Notes: generated by a model not told the origin, from the sequence alone. DNA of 64,000 nt from Bacillota bacterium (GCA_023511485.1 JAIMBH010000006.1:1-64000); one strand, 5' to 3'; shown: positions 8,886 to 16,736, counted from the first letter of the stretch. Made by a program: numbers and translations.

Positions 8886-10484
8886 ATGGCAGAAGTCAAA
8901 CTATACGACACAACACTAAGAGATGGTTCGCAGCGCGAGAGGATATCGTTTTCCGTAACGGATAAACTGAAAATTACTCGCGAGCTAGATAAGCTTGGTA
9001 TTCACTATATTGAAGGCGGTTGGCCAGGTTCCAATCCAAAGGATACCGAGTATTTCCAGCGTGTGCGCGATTTGCGGCTTAATAATGCAAAGATAATTGC
9101 GTTTGGAAGCACCCGGAGAAAAGATATAAGAGCTGAAGACGATTCCAATTTGAAAGCACTTGTCGCTAGCGGCGCTGCCGGTGCATGTATAGTTGGCAAA
9201 TGCTGGCATATCCATGTTGAGAAGGCTTTAAGAACCACACGCGAAGAGAATCTCAATATGATCTTTGATTCAGTTGCTTATCTAAAGAAAAATGGTCTTG
9301 AGGTGTTTTTTGACGCCGAGCACTTTTTTGATGGATTTAAAGACGACCCGGATTATGCGCTCTCTGCACTAAAGGCAGCGGAGGATGCCGGCGCCGATTG
9401 GCTGGTTCTTTGCGATACAAACGGCGGTACGATGCCCTTCGAAATCAAGGATATTATCGAGGCGGTGATGCAAAAAGCCAAAGCTCCAATCGGAATACAC
9501 ACGCATAACGATTCGGAATGTGCAGTCGCAAACTCGATAATCGCTGTGCAGGCGGGGGCAACCCAGGTGCAGGGCACCATCAATGGCTATGGCGAGCGCT
9601 GCGGTAATGCAAATCTGTGCTCAATAATACCGGCGCTTCAATTGAAGCTTGGCATCGAAGTTGTTTCAGCTGAGCAGCTAAAGCTGCTGACTGAAGTATC
9701 GAACTTCGTAAGCGAGATTGCCAATCTAAGTCCTTACCCACATCAGGCCTACGTTGGCCAGAGTGCTTTTGCACATAAGGCGGGACTTCATACAAGCGCA
9801 GTCGAACGTGAAGAGAAGGGTTATGCACATATCGACCCAAGTCTGGTCGGAAATATCCAGAGAGTCATTGTTTCTGAACTTGCCGGAAGAAGCACCATTG
9901 TTCTTAAAGCCCAGGAACTGGGCATTGACCTTTCCGGCGAGCCGCACAAAGTAAACGATATCCTTAACCGCATAAAGGGCTTAGAGCATGTCGGATACCA
10001 CTTCGAGGCGGCTGACGCGTCTCTTGAGATATTTCTGCGGAAATCATTGGGCATTCATCCCCAGTTCTTTAAACTTGAACGATTTAGGGTAATCATGGAG
10101 AAGCGCGAAGACGGCAAAGTGGCAACTGAGGCTACAATCAAGCTTCAAGTTAGCGGTAAGACGGTTATCGAGACTGCAGAGGGAAATGGCCCTGTAAACG
10201 CGCTTGATGGTGCCTTAAGAAAAGCTATACAGTCAGTTTACCCGGCGCTTGCTGACATCGAACTTAACGATTTTAAGGTCCGCGTACTTGACGAAAAGAA
10301 GGGCACAGGTGCAGTTACCAGGGTTCTTATCGAGAGCGGTGATGGCAAAAAAACCTGGGGCACTATCGGCGTATCGGAGAATATTATCGAGGCGAGCTGG
10401 CAAGCCCTGGTTGACAGTATCGAGTACGGGCTAATGCATAAGAGGGTGCACGAAGAGAACGGACTTAATGGTCTCGGTGCATAA
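8886..10484 (+). CDS. cimA: (R)-citramalate synthase
   Basis: Condenses pyruvate and acetyl-CoA to citramalate, the entry to threonine-independent isoleucine synthesis; LeuCD and LeuB then yield 2-oxobutyrate. The protein (532 residues) is of the long bacterial CimA type, related to LeuA. YDTTLRDGSQRERISFSV is at the N-terminus, HTHND is present, and a C-terminal LeuA dimerisation domain follows. The ATG at 8886 is chosen over one at 8847 because it follows GAGGAACGAGGAATC and gives the canonical opening MAEVKLYDTTLRDG. Re-homocitrate or 2-isopropylmalate synthase activity is possible, but a full LeuA is already present upstream and the R-E-R-I-S-F signature favours citramalate synthase. Confidence 0.92.
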   Translation: MAEVKLYDTTLRDGSQRERISFSVTDKLKITRELDKLGIHYIEGGWPGSNPKDTEYFQRVRDLRLNNAKIIAFGSTRRKDIRAEDDSNLKALVASGAAGACIVGKCWHIHVEKALRTTREENLNMIFDSVAYLKKNGLEVFFDAEHFFDGFKDDPDYALSALKAAEDAGADWLVLCDTNGGTMPFEIKDIIEAVMQKAKAPIGIHTHNDSECAVANSIIAVQAGATQVQGTINGYGERCGNANLCSIIPALQLKLGIEVVSAEQLKLLTEVSNFVSEIANLSPYPHQAYVGQSAFAHKAGLHTSAVEREEKGYAHIDPSLVGNIQRVIVSELAGRSTIVLKAQELGIDLSGEPHKVNDILNRIKGLEHVGYHFEAADASLEIFLRKSLGIHPQFFKLERFRVIMEKREDGKVATEATIKLQVSGKTVIETAEGNGPVNALDGALRKAIQSVYPALADIELNDFKVRVLDEKKGTGAVTRVLIESGDGKKTWGTIGVSENIIEASWQALVDSIEYGLMHKRVHEENGLNGLGA

Positions 10485-10487
10485 GAT

Positions 10488-10512
10488 GGTGAACGATATT
10501 CTCGCGTTCACC
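10488..10512 (+). other. RNA hairpin after cimA
   Basis: GGTGAACG and CGTTCACC form a perfect 8-bp stem with a 9-nt loop four bases after the cimA stop. No T-run follows, so it is more likely an mRNA 3'-end stabiliser or weak terminator than a standard intrinsic terminator. Confidence 0.5.
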
Positions 10513-10597
10513 TTGGCATAAAACCGTTCATTTACCCTGTTACAGTTATTAGGGCATAAGAGTAGCGCATAAGAGTTATGTTTCGAAGGAGGACGTT

Positions 10598-11356
10598 TTG
10601 AAATACGTTCGGTTCTCATATGGTGGGCCGGTTTATTATGGGATTTTAGAGGGCGATACCGTCAGGCAAATCGATGGAACTCCTTTTCGACCTTTCATAC
10701 CAACTGAGAAAATATATCCGCTTGAAAAGGTGAGGCTTTTTGAGCCAACTATCCCATCAAAAGTAGTAGCGGTTGGCCTAAATTATACTGATCATGCGCA
10801 TGAACTCGGCATGGAGATTCCTGATGAGCCGCTGATTTTCCTTAAGCCTCCATCGTCGGTAATTGGAACCGACGAGTCAATTATTTATCCCAGCATGAGC
10901 AAGCATGTTGAGTATGAGGCTGAGCTTGCAATTGTAATGAAAGAGGTAGCGCGGCATGTGGCGCCTACCAAGGCCCTTGATTACATCCTTGGGTTTGCTT
11001 GTGCAAATGATGTGACCGCGCGCGATCTTCAGAAGAAAGATGGTCAATGGACAAGGGCAAAGGGTTTCGACACGTTTTGTCCACTTGGCCCTTGCATAGT
11101 AAGTGATATAGATCCACACCACCTCAGTATTGAGCTGAAAGTAAACGGTGAGACCAAGCAGTCATCCAACACAATGAATATGATTTTTAGACCCGAAACT
11201 CTTATTTCCTTTATCTCTCACGTTATGACTCTCTGCCCGGGAGACGTTATATTAACAGGGACTCCACCCGGTGTTGGGCCGATAACTCCTGGCGATGAGG
11301 TCGAAGTTACGATTCAAGAGATAGGCACGCTAAAGAATAAGGTTATCAAGTTGTAA
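10598..11356 (+). CDS. Fumarylacetoacetate hydrolase-family protein
   Basis: A 252-residue single-domain FAH-fold enzyme, of the kind annotated as 2-keto-4-pentenoate hydratase, acylpyruvase or 5-oxopent-3-ene-tricarboxylate decarboxylase. It starts at TTG with AAGGAGGACG upstream. The acidic metal ligands expected of the family lie in YEAELA and in FACANDVTARDLQ; GTPPGVGP near the C-terminus is also typical. The N-terminal 50 residues match the short leader domain of actinobacterial and archaeal members. The substrate cannot be told. It may process a C4-C5 keto acid linked to central metabolism, because it sits between amino-acid genes and another hydrolase. Confidence 0.88.
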   Translation: MKYVRFSYGGPVYYGILEGDTVRQIDGTPFRPFIPTEKIYPLEKVRLFEPTIPSKVVAVGLNYTDHAHELGMEIPDEPLIFLKPPSSVIGTDESIIYPSMSKHVEYEAELAIVMKEVARHVAPTKALDYILGFACANDVTARDLQKKDGQWTRAKGFDTFCPLGPCIVSDIDPHHLSIELKVNGETKQSSNTMNMIFRPETLISFISHVMTLCPGDVILTGTPPGVGPITPGDEVEVTIQEIGTLKNKVIKL

Positions 11357-11422
11357 TTTATTAAGTTGTAATAGCCGATAGCTGAAGGCTTAGACATCGC
11401 TTATTAAGGTAAGAGGTATCTT

Positions 11423-12322
11423 ATGCCGGAATTGATACAAATCAAAGAGAACATCTACTACCTAACTGATTCCCACCACACAAATATTGGAATCGTCGAG
11501 ATAGGCGACAACCGGACCGTTGCCGTAGATAGCGGTATGAATGATGCCGATGGCCAGATGATTTTAGCAGCACTAGAATCCAAAGGGCTTGGGCTTGCTG
11601 CAATAATCAATACGCACTCTCATGCCGACCACTACGGTGGCAATAACTATCTAGTCGGTGAGACCGCGTGCAAGGTTTATGCGCCGCCTATCGAAGCGGC
11701 CATAATGGCCAACCCATCCCTTGAGTCTTTTTATCTCTACGGTGCCTATCCGCCAGCAGAGCTTCGCCAGCCTTTCTTAATGGCAAAAGTATCTCCTGTT
11801 GATGTGCTACTAGATGAGCCTGCTGTAAAGATAGGTGACATGACCTTTGATATAGTTACACTTAAGGGGCACTCTCCGAATCAGATTGGAGTCGTTGTCG
11901 ACGGCGTATTTTTTTGTAGCGACAGCGTATTTTCTTCCAGGGCATGGGAGCGCTTGGTTCTGGTTTATGCAATGGACATTGGTGAGACGATTAAGTCCAT
12001 TGAGAAGTTAAAGAAAGTGCAAGCTGAGAGCTTTGTACCATCTCATGATGTGCCAACAGGCGATATTACAGAGCTGGTTGATTTAAATCTAGCCTGGGTT
12101 CAGTCGATTATCGATAGTCTTCTTAAAATCATCCGCATGCCGAATGATACTGCGACCATTCTGCGAGAAATATGCGACAAATACGGCCTTAAAATTCGCA
12201 ATCTGCAGCAATACTATCTTTGTTTAGACACCTTAAAAGCGTACCTTAGCTTTCTCTTGGAAAAAGGTCTGGCCACTTACGAATTTGCCGCAAACCGCCT
12301 CATATGGCGATCTGTAGGGTAA
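11423..12322 (+). CDS. Metallo-beta-lactamase-fold hydrolase
   Basis: A 299-residue MBL-fold protein with the di-metal motif THSHADHYGG near residues 67-76, a metal Asp in FFCSDSVFSS and a distal His in VPSHDVP. AVDSGMNDADG gives the typical N-terminal beta sandwich. The last ~70 residues are helical, with a winged-helix flavour (ILREICDKYGLK), as in some RNase-Z-like or hydroxyacylglutathione hydrolase-like subfamilies. RBS AAGGTAAGAGG precedes the ATG. The substrate is unknown. It lies 66 nt after the FAH-family gene and may share its transcript. Confidence 0.88.
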   Translation: MPELIQIKENIYYLTDSHHTNIGIVEIGDNRTVAVDSGMNDADGQMILAALESKGLGLAAIINTHSHADHYGGNNYLVGETACKVYAPPIEAAIMANPSLESFYLYGAYPPAELRQPFLMAKVSPVDVLLDEPAVKIGDMTFDIVTLKGHSPNQIGVVVDGVFFCSDSVFSSRAWERLVLVYAMDIGETIKSIEKLKKVQAESFVPSHDVPTGDITELVDLNLAWVQSIIDSLLKIIRMPNDTATILREICDKYGLKIRNLQQYYLCLDTLKAYLSFLLEKGLATYEFAANRLIWRSVG

Positions 12323-12442
12323 TGCTGCATATTGCAATTAAGCAAGACATGAACCAAGGCTATGCCGCTTCAATGCTTTTTTATGTTAAAATATTAAAGA
12401 CTTATTTAAACTGTCGGTTGGTCTATGCTTGGGGGAATATAA

Positions 12443-12739
12443 GTGGCGCTTGATGAGAAGTTAAAAACAGAGCAGGTTGACGACCTCTTTGATGCCATCT
12501 TGAAACTCAAAACCAGGCAGGAAGCATACCGGTTCTTTGAGGATTTATGCACGGTAGCCGAGATAAGGTCAATGGCACAGCGCTGGGCTGTTGCACGGAA
12601 ACTCGATAGCGGTGAAACCTATATCGACATAGCGGCTGAAACCGGTGCTAGCACTGCTACTATAAGCAGGGTAAAAAGGTATCTAGAATACGGCGCCGAC
12701 GGCTATAGGCTTGTCCTCGACCGTATGAAGGAAAAATAG
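12443..12739 (+). CDS. YerC/YecD-family TrpR-like DNA-binding protein
   Basis: A 98-residue all-helical protein of the TrpR/YerC/YecD family. It starts at GTG, preceded by GGGGGAA. The helix-turn-helix is in the segment YIDIAAETGASTATISRVKR (about 59-78), and the domain opens with the family's DLFDAILKL and FFEDLCTVAEI. YerC-type proteins bind DNA as dimers; their effectors are mostly unknown, and TrpR itself senses tryptophan. It lies far from the trp genes of this window, which carry a T-box instead, so a role in trp control is not implied. Confidence 0.93.
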   Translation: MALDEKLKTEQVDDLFDAILKLKTRQEAYRFFEDLCTVAEIRSMAQRWAVARKLDSGETYIDIAAETGASTATISRVKRYLEYGADGYRLVLDRMKEK

Positions 12740-12775
12740 GTCGTATAAGTTGAGACTTGATTAGCCAGGGGCAGG

Positions 12776-13708
12776 ATGATGAGAGCAAAGACGGTTACGG
12801 TGTTTTTGGTGATAGTCGCCTTAGCCCTAACGGCTGTAGGTTGTGGCCGGCAATCATCCGATGAAGACACCGCACCGGTGGCCCGAACGCAAAGCACGAA
12901 AAGGAATATTGAGATATCGCCCAGCGTTCCTTCTTCCGAGACGGGAGGGCCTGCTACTAGGGGCTCATCGGTAATAACATTTGAAAGCGACCCTGCAACT
13001 ATTCGGCCCAACAAAATAGTTCTCTTCGACAATGCCCATAAAGAACTTTTTACTCCATATGGAACCGGACAAACAGGATACTCCGAGATGCAGGCCATAC
13101 TCAATAAATACGGCTACAATGTCCGTATGAACACCGGGCCCATCACTGATCTGGTCTTAAAGGATGTGGATGCGGTCGTAATTGCCGGGCCGATGGCAGA
13201 TTTTACAGTGCAAGAGATAGATGCCCTTGCTCGTTTTGCTGAACTAGGCGGGGATATCTTGATAACCACGCATATCTCAGATACTGTTGAAGCCCTGGCA
13301 CAGCGCTTTGGAATCCAATTATCAAATGCTGTAATAGCGCAGTCCCATGATACTATAGAAAACAGGCCCAAGTGGTTTATAACCAGAAACATTGCAGATA
13401 GCCCAATAAACAATAACGTAACCAGCTTTGCTGTACTTGCCTCATGGGCTCTCAGGCCGAGGGGCGAGCATGCGATGGTTATCATATCAAGCGAGAAAGA
13501 TTCCTGGGCCGATTTGGAGGCCGATGATATATATAGGGTGGGAGAGCCTGTGGGGGCATATGGTCTGGCAGCTATTTCAAGTTACGGAAGGGGTAGAGTA
13601 GCTTTTTTTGGCGATGATGCGGTGTTTACCAATAGGGCACTGTCACTAGCAAGTAATCGCACCCTTTGCGAGAACATATTAAAGTGGTTCGAGGGCTCAA
13701 AAAAATAG
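12776..13708 (+). CDS. Lipoprotein with a DUF4350/glutamine-amidotransferase-like domain
   Basis: A 310-residue exported lipoprotein. The signal peptide VFLVIVALALTAVGC ends in a lipobox with Cys at about residue 23, followed by a polar linker (about 24-70). The rest is an alpha/beta domain: KIVLFDNAHKELF starts it, VDAVVIAGP and GGDILITTHISD are central strands, and GRVAFFGDDAVFTN lies near the end, as in DUF4350 and related ThuA/GATase-like sensor domains. No catalytic Cys is seen, so binding rather than catalysis is likely. It follows the YerC-like gene by 36 nt. The function is unknown. Confidence 0.75.
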   Translation: MMRAKTVTVFLVIVALALTAVGCGRQSSDEDTAPVARTQSTKRNIEISPSVPSSETGGPATRGSSVITFESDPATIRPNKIVLFDNAHKELFTPYGTGQTGYSEMQAILNKYGYNVRMNTGPITDLVLKDVDAVVIAGPMADFTVQEIDALARFAELGGDILITTHISDTVEALAQRFGIQLSNAVIAQSHDTIENRPKWFITRNIADSPINNNVTSFAVLASWALRPRGEHAMVIISSEKDSWADLEADDIYRVGEPVGAYGLAAISSYGRGRVAFFGDDAVFTNRALSLASNRTLCENILKWFEGSKK

Positions 13709-13844
13709 GAATTTTGACCCAAAATACCGCTAGATGTATGTTTTACTTTTCGTTCTCAGGGTATAATAGCATTTTAGAAGTCGCAACCTTTATGATTTAT
13801 AGCCTCGGCTACTTAGCAAAATAACTAATTCTACGAATTTTATG

Positions 13845-13869
13845 GTAATAGCTTGACAATAGCTATTAC
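13845..13869. promoter_or_regulatory. Inverted-repeat operator enclosing the -35 box of the seleno-SQR promoter
   Basis: GTAATAGC (13845-13852) and GCTATTAC (13862-13869) are perfect 8-bp inverted arms separated by 9 nt, and the spacer contains the TTGACA -35 hexamer. A dimeric repressor bound here would occlude RNA polymerase. The regulator is not identifiable; ArsR-type or other thiol/sulfide sensors are plausible from context only. Confidence 0.65.
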
Positions 13870-13881
13870 GGTTGATACATT
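13853..13881 (+). promoter_or_regulatory. Sigma-70-type promoter for the SQR/DUF1641 operon
   Basis: TTGACA at 13853-13858 and TACATT at 13876-13881, separated by 17 nt, make a good vegetative-type promoter. The next gene on this strand starts at 14212, so the transcript would have a leader of about 325 nt. A second candidate -10, TATAAT at 13762-13767, lies upstream without a well-spaced -35. Confidence 0.6.
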
Positions 13882-13889
13882 GTTAAATA

Positions 13890-13914
13890 ATATCCTAGTA
13901 TTCATCTAGGATAT
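13890..13914. promoter_or_regulatory. Second inverted repeat at the transcription start of the SQR operon
   Basis: ATATCCTAG (13890-13898) and CTAGGATAT (13906-13914) form a perfect 9-bp inverted repeat with a 7-nt centre. It lies immediately downstream of the -10 box, over the expected transcription start. It could be a second operator or an RNA hairpin at the 5' end of the leader. Its sequence differs from the -35 operator, so two regulators are possible. Confidence 0.6.
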
Positions 13915-14010
13915 AGTGAGATTATTCTCAGGGGATTTCAGCAGTAGGTTTGACTTTTACACCTCATCAAAAACTAAGATAAAGTAGCGGGTAAAAGGGT
14001 TTTCTGGCTT

Positions 14011-14063
14011 GTTACTAAAGCAGTCAGTAACCGGTTTTTAAAACTACTGTTAAAAGCCGGTTA
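14011..14063 (+). promoter_or_regulatory. Leader hairpins with attenuator-like mutually exclusive pairing
   Basis: TAACCGGTTTTTAA (14028-14041) pairs with TTAAAAGCCGGTTA (14050-14063): 14 bp with one G-U and an 8-nt loop, followed by TTTATAT. Just upstream, GTTACT (14011-14016) can pair with AGTAAC (14026-14031), which overlaps the left arm of the first stem. The two structures exclude each other, as in attenuators. The T-tract is weak, so termination is uncertain. The rest of the 13709-14211 gap holds no gene I can support; another short inverted repeat (ACGTTAG...CTAACGT) lies near 14161-14187. Confidence 0.45.
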
Positions 14064-14211
14064 TTTATATAGATTAGTGTATTTCAAGTCTTTTTTTCCA
14101 GGCATTGTTTTAGGAATATCGTTATAGGGTTTTCCTAAGGCCATGTTTGGCAACCAGGCACGTTAGTCGATAAACGGGCACGCTAACGTCTAATCAAACG
14201 GAGGGATGAGT

Positions 14212-15363
14212 ATGAGTAGAATTGTAATTGTTGGTGGCGGCAGCGCCGGTATCATGTCTGCCGCAAGACTTCGCAACACGCTCTCAATGAGCGAAGCGGA
14301 GATCACGATTATTGACCCGAGCGACAAACACATCTATCAGCCGGCTTTTACCCTGATAGCATTTGGCCTCGACGAGCCCGAGAATGTCGTAAGGCCGATG
14401 TCTAGTGTTATACCGGCCGGTTGCACCTTCATCAACGACGAGGTTGCCTCAATCAACTACGATGACCAGCAGGTTGAGACAAAAGGCGGCAGGAAGTTGG
14501 AGTATGACTACTTAATCCTTGCAACCGGTGCTACTTATAACTGGGATGAAATCGAAGGCTTAAAAGATAACTTAGGCAAAGATGGCGTCCACACATTCTA
14601 CACGCTTGAGGGCGCGATTGCAGTCAAGAAGGCCATTGAGGAGTTCGAGGGCGGCGACTTCACCGTTGTACAGCCGCCGATGCCGTTTAAATGCCCGGGC
14701 GCACCGATCAAGATGACGCTTATGGCAGAGGATTATTTCAGAAGGAAAGGCATTAGGAATAAAACTAACGTTACCTTAACAACAGCACTTCCATCAGTCT
14801 TCTCCCGCGAGCCCTATGCGACCAAACTGAATGAAATCGTTGAGGCTCGCAACATCAATGTTGTTCCCGGCTTTAACCCTGGTAAAGTAGATGTCGAGAA
14901 CAAAATTGTTAAGTCCTGGGAGGGTAAAGAGGTCAAATACGATCTAGCCGTTGTTATCCCCCATAATGAGGGCGAGGGCATCCATGAGGATACACCTGTT
15001 GCCGATCCAAGCAATTTTATCAAAGCAGATAAGCATAAATTGGTATCTGAGGCCTATGATAATGTCTATGCGGTCGGCGATTGCGCAAATTATCCTACCT
15101 CAAAAACTGGAGCCGGCGCAAGGAAACAGGCTGAGGTATTGGCAACTAACCTGGCTGCGAGGATAAGAGGACAGGAGGGTAAAGCTTATTACACAGGCCA
15201 CATTATATGACCGATCCTTACAAGGTTCGGGAAAGCCTTGTTCGCAGAATTTGACTATGAGAAGTCAATCTCTCCGGCGGAGGAAATGTGGTCAAACTGG
15301 ATGATGAAGGTCTATATGTTAAGACCTCTATACTGGAGTCTAATGCTTAGAGGGAGGCTCTAA
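14212..15363 (+). CDS. sqr: Selenocysteine-containing sulfide:quinone oxidoreductase-like flavoprotein (TGA at 15208 read as Sec)
   Basis: FAD-dependent disulfide-oxidoreductase-superfamily protein of the SQR branch, 383 residues if TGA 15208-15210 is decoded as Sec. The FAD dinucleotide motif VGGGSAG is at 7-13, the second FAD motif VGDCANYPTSKTG at 288-300, and the active-site cysteine Cys161 sits in PFKCPGAPIK, matching the essential Cys160 of acidophile SQR. In SQRs the partner cysteine lies near the C-terminus in a GH/GY-x-x-C-P/F-x-x-T-x-x-GK-x-L-x-x-F-x-Y block; here the block reads GHII-(TGA)-PILTRFGKALFAEFDY, so Sec333 replaces that cysteine. The frame then continues, without any shift, to TAA at 15361 through a tail (Y-W-S-L-M-L-R-G-R-L) typical of membrane-associated SQR/NDH-2 proteins. 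The start is ATG 14212, 6 nt after GGAGGG; ATG 14206 touches the RBS. The likely role is oxidation of sulfide to polysulfide with electrons to quinone. SQR family: firm; Sec: strong inference. Confidence 0.9.
15208..15241 (+). promoter_or_regulatory. UGA-Sec codon and bacterial-type SECIS hairpin in the SQR gene
   Basis: After TGA 15208-15210, bases 15220-15227 (ACAAGGTT) pair with 15234-15241 (AGCCTTGT): 8 bp with one G-U, closing a 6-nt loop CGGGAA whose second base is G. The loop begins 17 nt after the TGA. Bacterial SECIS elements are stem-loops directly 3' of UGA, inside the reading frame, with a G in the first two loop positions and about 16-37 nt to the loop; all of these are met. Confidence 0.82.
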
Positions 15364-15368
15364 AGCCT

Positions 15369-16658
15369 ATGGTGGACAATATCATGGAAGAAGAGGAGGT
15401 CATGCTAAGCGATAAGGCCGTTGCAATCGTCAATCAAGATTTGGTCTCCTTCGTGGAAACATTAAAAGATCTTGTGGGCCAGTTAGAGCCGCAGCTCAAG
15501 AAGCTCTCAAAAGAAGTGTCACCGGCGCTTAACAAACTCAAAACAAGCGTCGACAAAGAAGAGACGCTTGTGCTTCTTAATAAGCTCACAGCCAATACCG
15601 GCACTTTGCTTGAGTTAATCTCTTACCTTGAGGCTTTGACTGATCTAAAGAACCAGCTGGAGCCTCAGCTTAAAAGTATCGTAAAAGAAGTGCAGCCGGT
15701 AACAAATGCCCTTAAATCGAATTTGGATAAGGATGAAACTATTCTGCTGATAGAGCGGATGTCCTCAAATACCGGAACGCTGCTTGAGCTGGTGTCTTAC
15801 CTTGAGGCTTTGACTGATCTAAAGAACCAGCTAGAGCCCCAGCTTAAGGGAATCATGAAAGAGGTCTCTCCAGTCCTTAACAAAATCAAAACCAATATTG
15901 ACGCAGATGAGACACTGGTTCTTTTAGAAAGGCTTACGGCAAATACTGGAACATTACTTGAGCTGGTCTCGTTAATGGAAGCGTTTAATGACTTGCGCAA
16001 TCAGCTCGAACCTCAGCTTAAGGGAATGGCGAAAGAGGTCTCTCCAGTTCTTAACAAGATCAAAGCCAATATAGATAAGGACGAAACGCTTCTGCTTCTT
16101 GAGAAACTCACATCGAGCATGGGCACGATGATCGAGCTCATGTCGTACATGGAGGCTTTGACTGATCTAAAGAACCAGCTGGAGCCCCAGCTTAAGAAAA
16201 TGATGGCCGAAATCAGTCCGGCAGTGACCGCACTCCGCACGTTTGCGGAGGACGAAAAGACTGTAAAAATGGCGGTTGGCATGTTTAACACTTTGAAAGA
16301 TTTTGCAGCAGACGAGGAACTTCAAAGTGTTATAGCCCGGGCAAACAGCCTTAAAGGGCCAATCACCCAATTTATGGGCTGCATGTGCAGCAGGGTGAGC
16401 GAAGACGGCGAGGACGATACGACCACTGCTGAAGCGTCTCTGAACTCACTTATGAAGCTTACCCAAATCGCAAGCACACCGCTGGCTCAGAATATGGTAA
16501 ATACTATAGCAACTACCATGAAAGAAACGACCGATGCCGATATAAAACCGGTGTCACCGGTTAAGATGCTATCGGCATTTAGAGACCCGGATGTCCAGAG
16601 AGCCACGGGATTCCTGATCCACTTCCTAAAGAAACTTGGTCAGGGTTTAAAAGCTTAA
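15369..16658 (+). CDS. DUF1641-family protein with five tandem 58-residue repeats
   Basis: A 429-residue, largely helical, acidic protein beginning 5 nt after the SQR stop, so certainly cotranscribed. From about residue 29 it contains four full 58-residue repeats and a fifth, diverging one (29-86, 87-144, 145-202, 203-260, 261 on). The core is EALTDLKNQLEPQL, then KEVSPVLNKIK, then DETLxLLExLTxNTGTLLELVS. The C-terminal part (about 300-429) is the DUF1641 region, with MGCMCS and LSAFRDPDVQRATGFLIHFLK. DUF1641 proteins are often encoded beside SQR or formate dehydrogenase genes; their biochemical role is unknown. I infer a scaffold, or a membrane or partner-protein adaptor, for the flavoprotein. 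GGGAGG lies 11 nt before the ATG. Confidence 0.85.
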   Translation: MVDNIMEEEEVMLSDKAVAIVNQDLVSFVETLKDLVGQLEPQLKKLSKEVSPALNKLKTSVDKEETLVLLNKLTANTGTLLELISYLEALTDLKNQLEPQLKSIVKEVQPVTNALKSNLDKDETILLIERMSSNTGTLLELVSYLEALTDLKNQLEPQLKGIMKEVSPVLNKIKTNIDADETLVLLERLTANTGTLLELVSLMEAFNDLRNQLEPQLKGMAKEVSPVLNKIKANIDKDETLLLLEKLTSSMGTMIELMSYMEALTDLKNQLEPQLKKMMAEISPAVTALRTFAEDEKTVKMAVGMFNTLKDFAADEELQSVIARANSLKGPITQFMGCMCSRVSEDGEDDTTTAEASLNSLMKLTQIASTPLAQNMVNTIATTMKETTDADIKPVSPVKMLSAFRDPDVQRATGFLIHFLKKLGQGLKA

Positions 16659-16736
16659 TAAAAGCCGAGCATCGACACCGGGCGACACCGGGGACGTTTC
16701 TGAAAAACTGAATAACTGTAACGCTAAGTGTAAATG

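Noticed and set aside
15196-15363. Frameshift or decay of the SQR gene at 15208
   Set aside because: TGA 15208 and the downstream conserved block (TTC at 15226 onward) are in the same frame, so no shift is needed. Only one internal stop occurs, exactly at a catalytic Cys position, followed by a SECIS-like hairpin.
15627-16200. CRISPR-like repeats
   Set aside because: The repeated 29-nt segments are in frame within a coding gene and spaced by diverged coding sequence (174 or 348 nt), so they are protein repeats, not an array.
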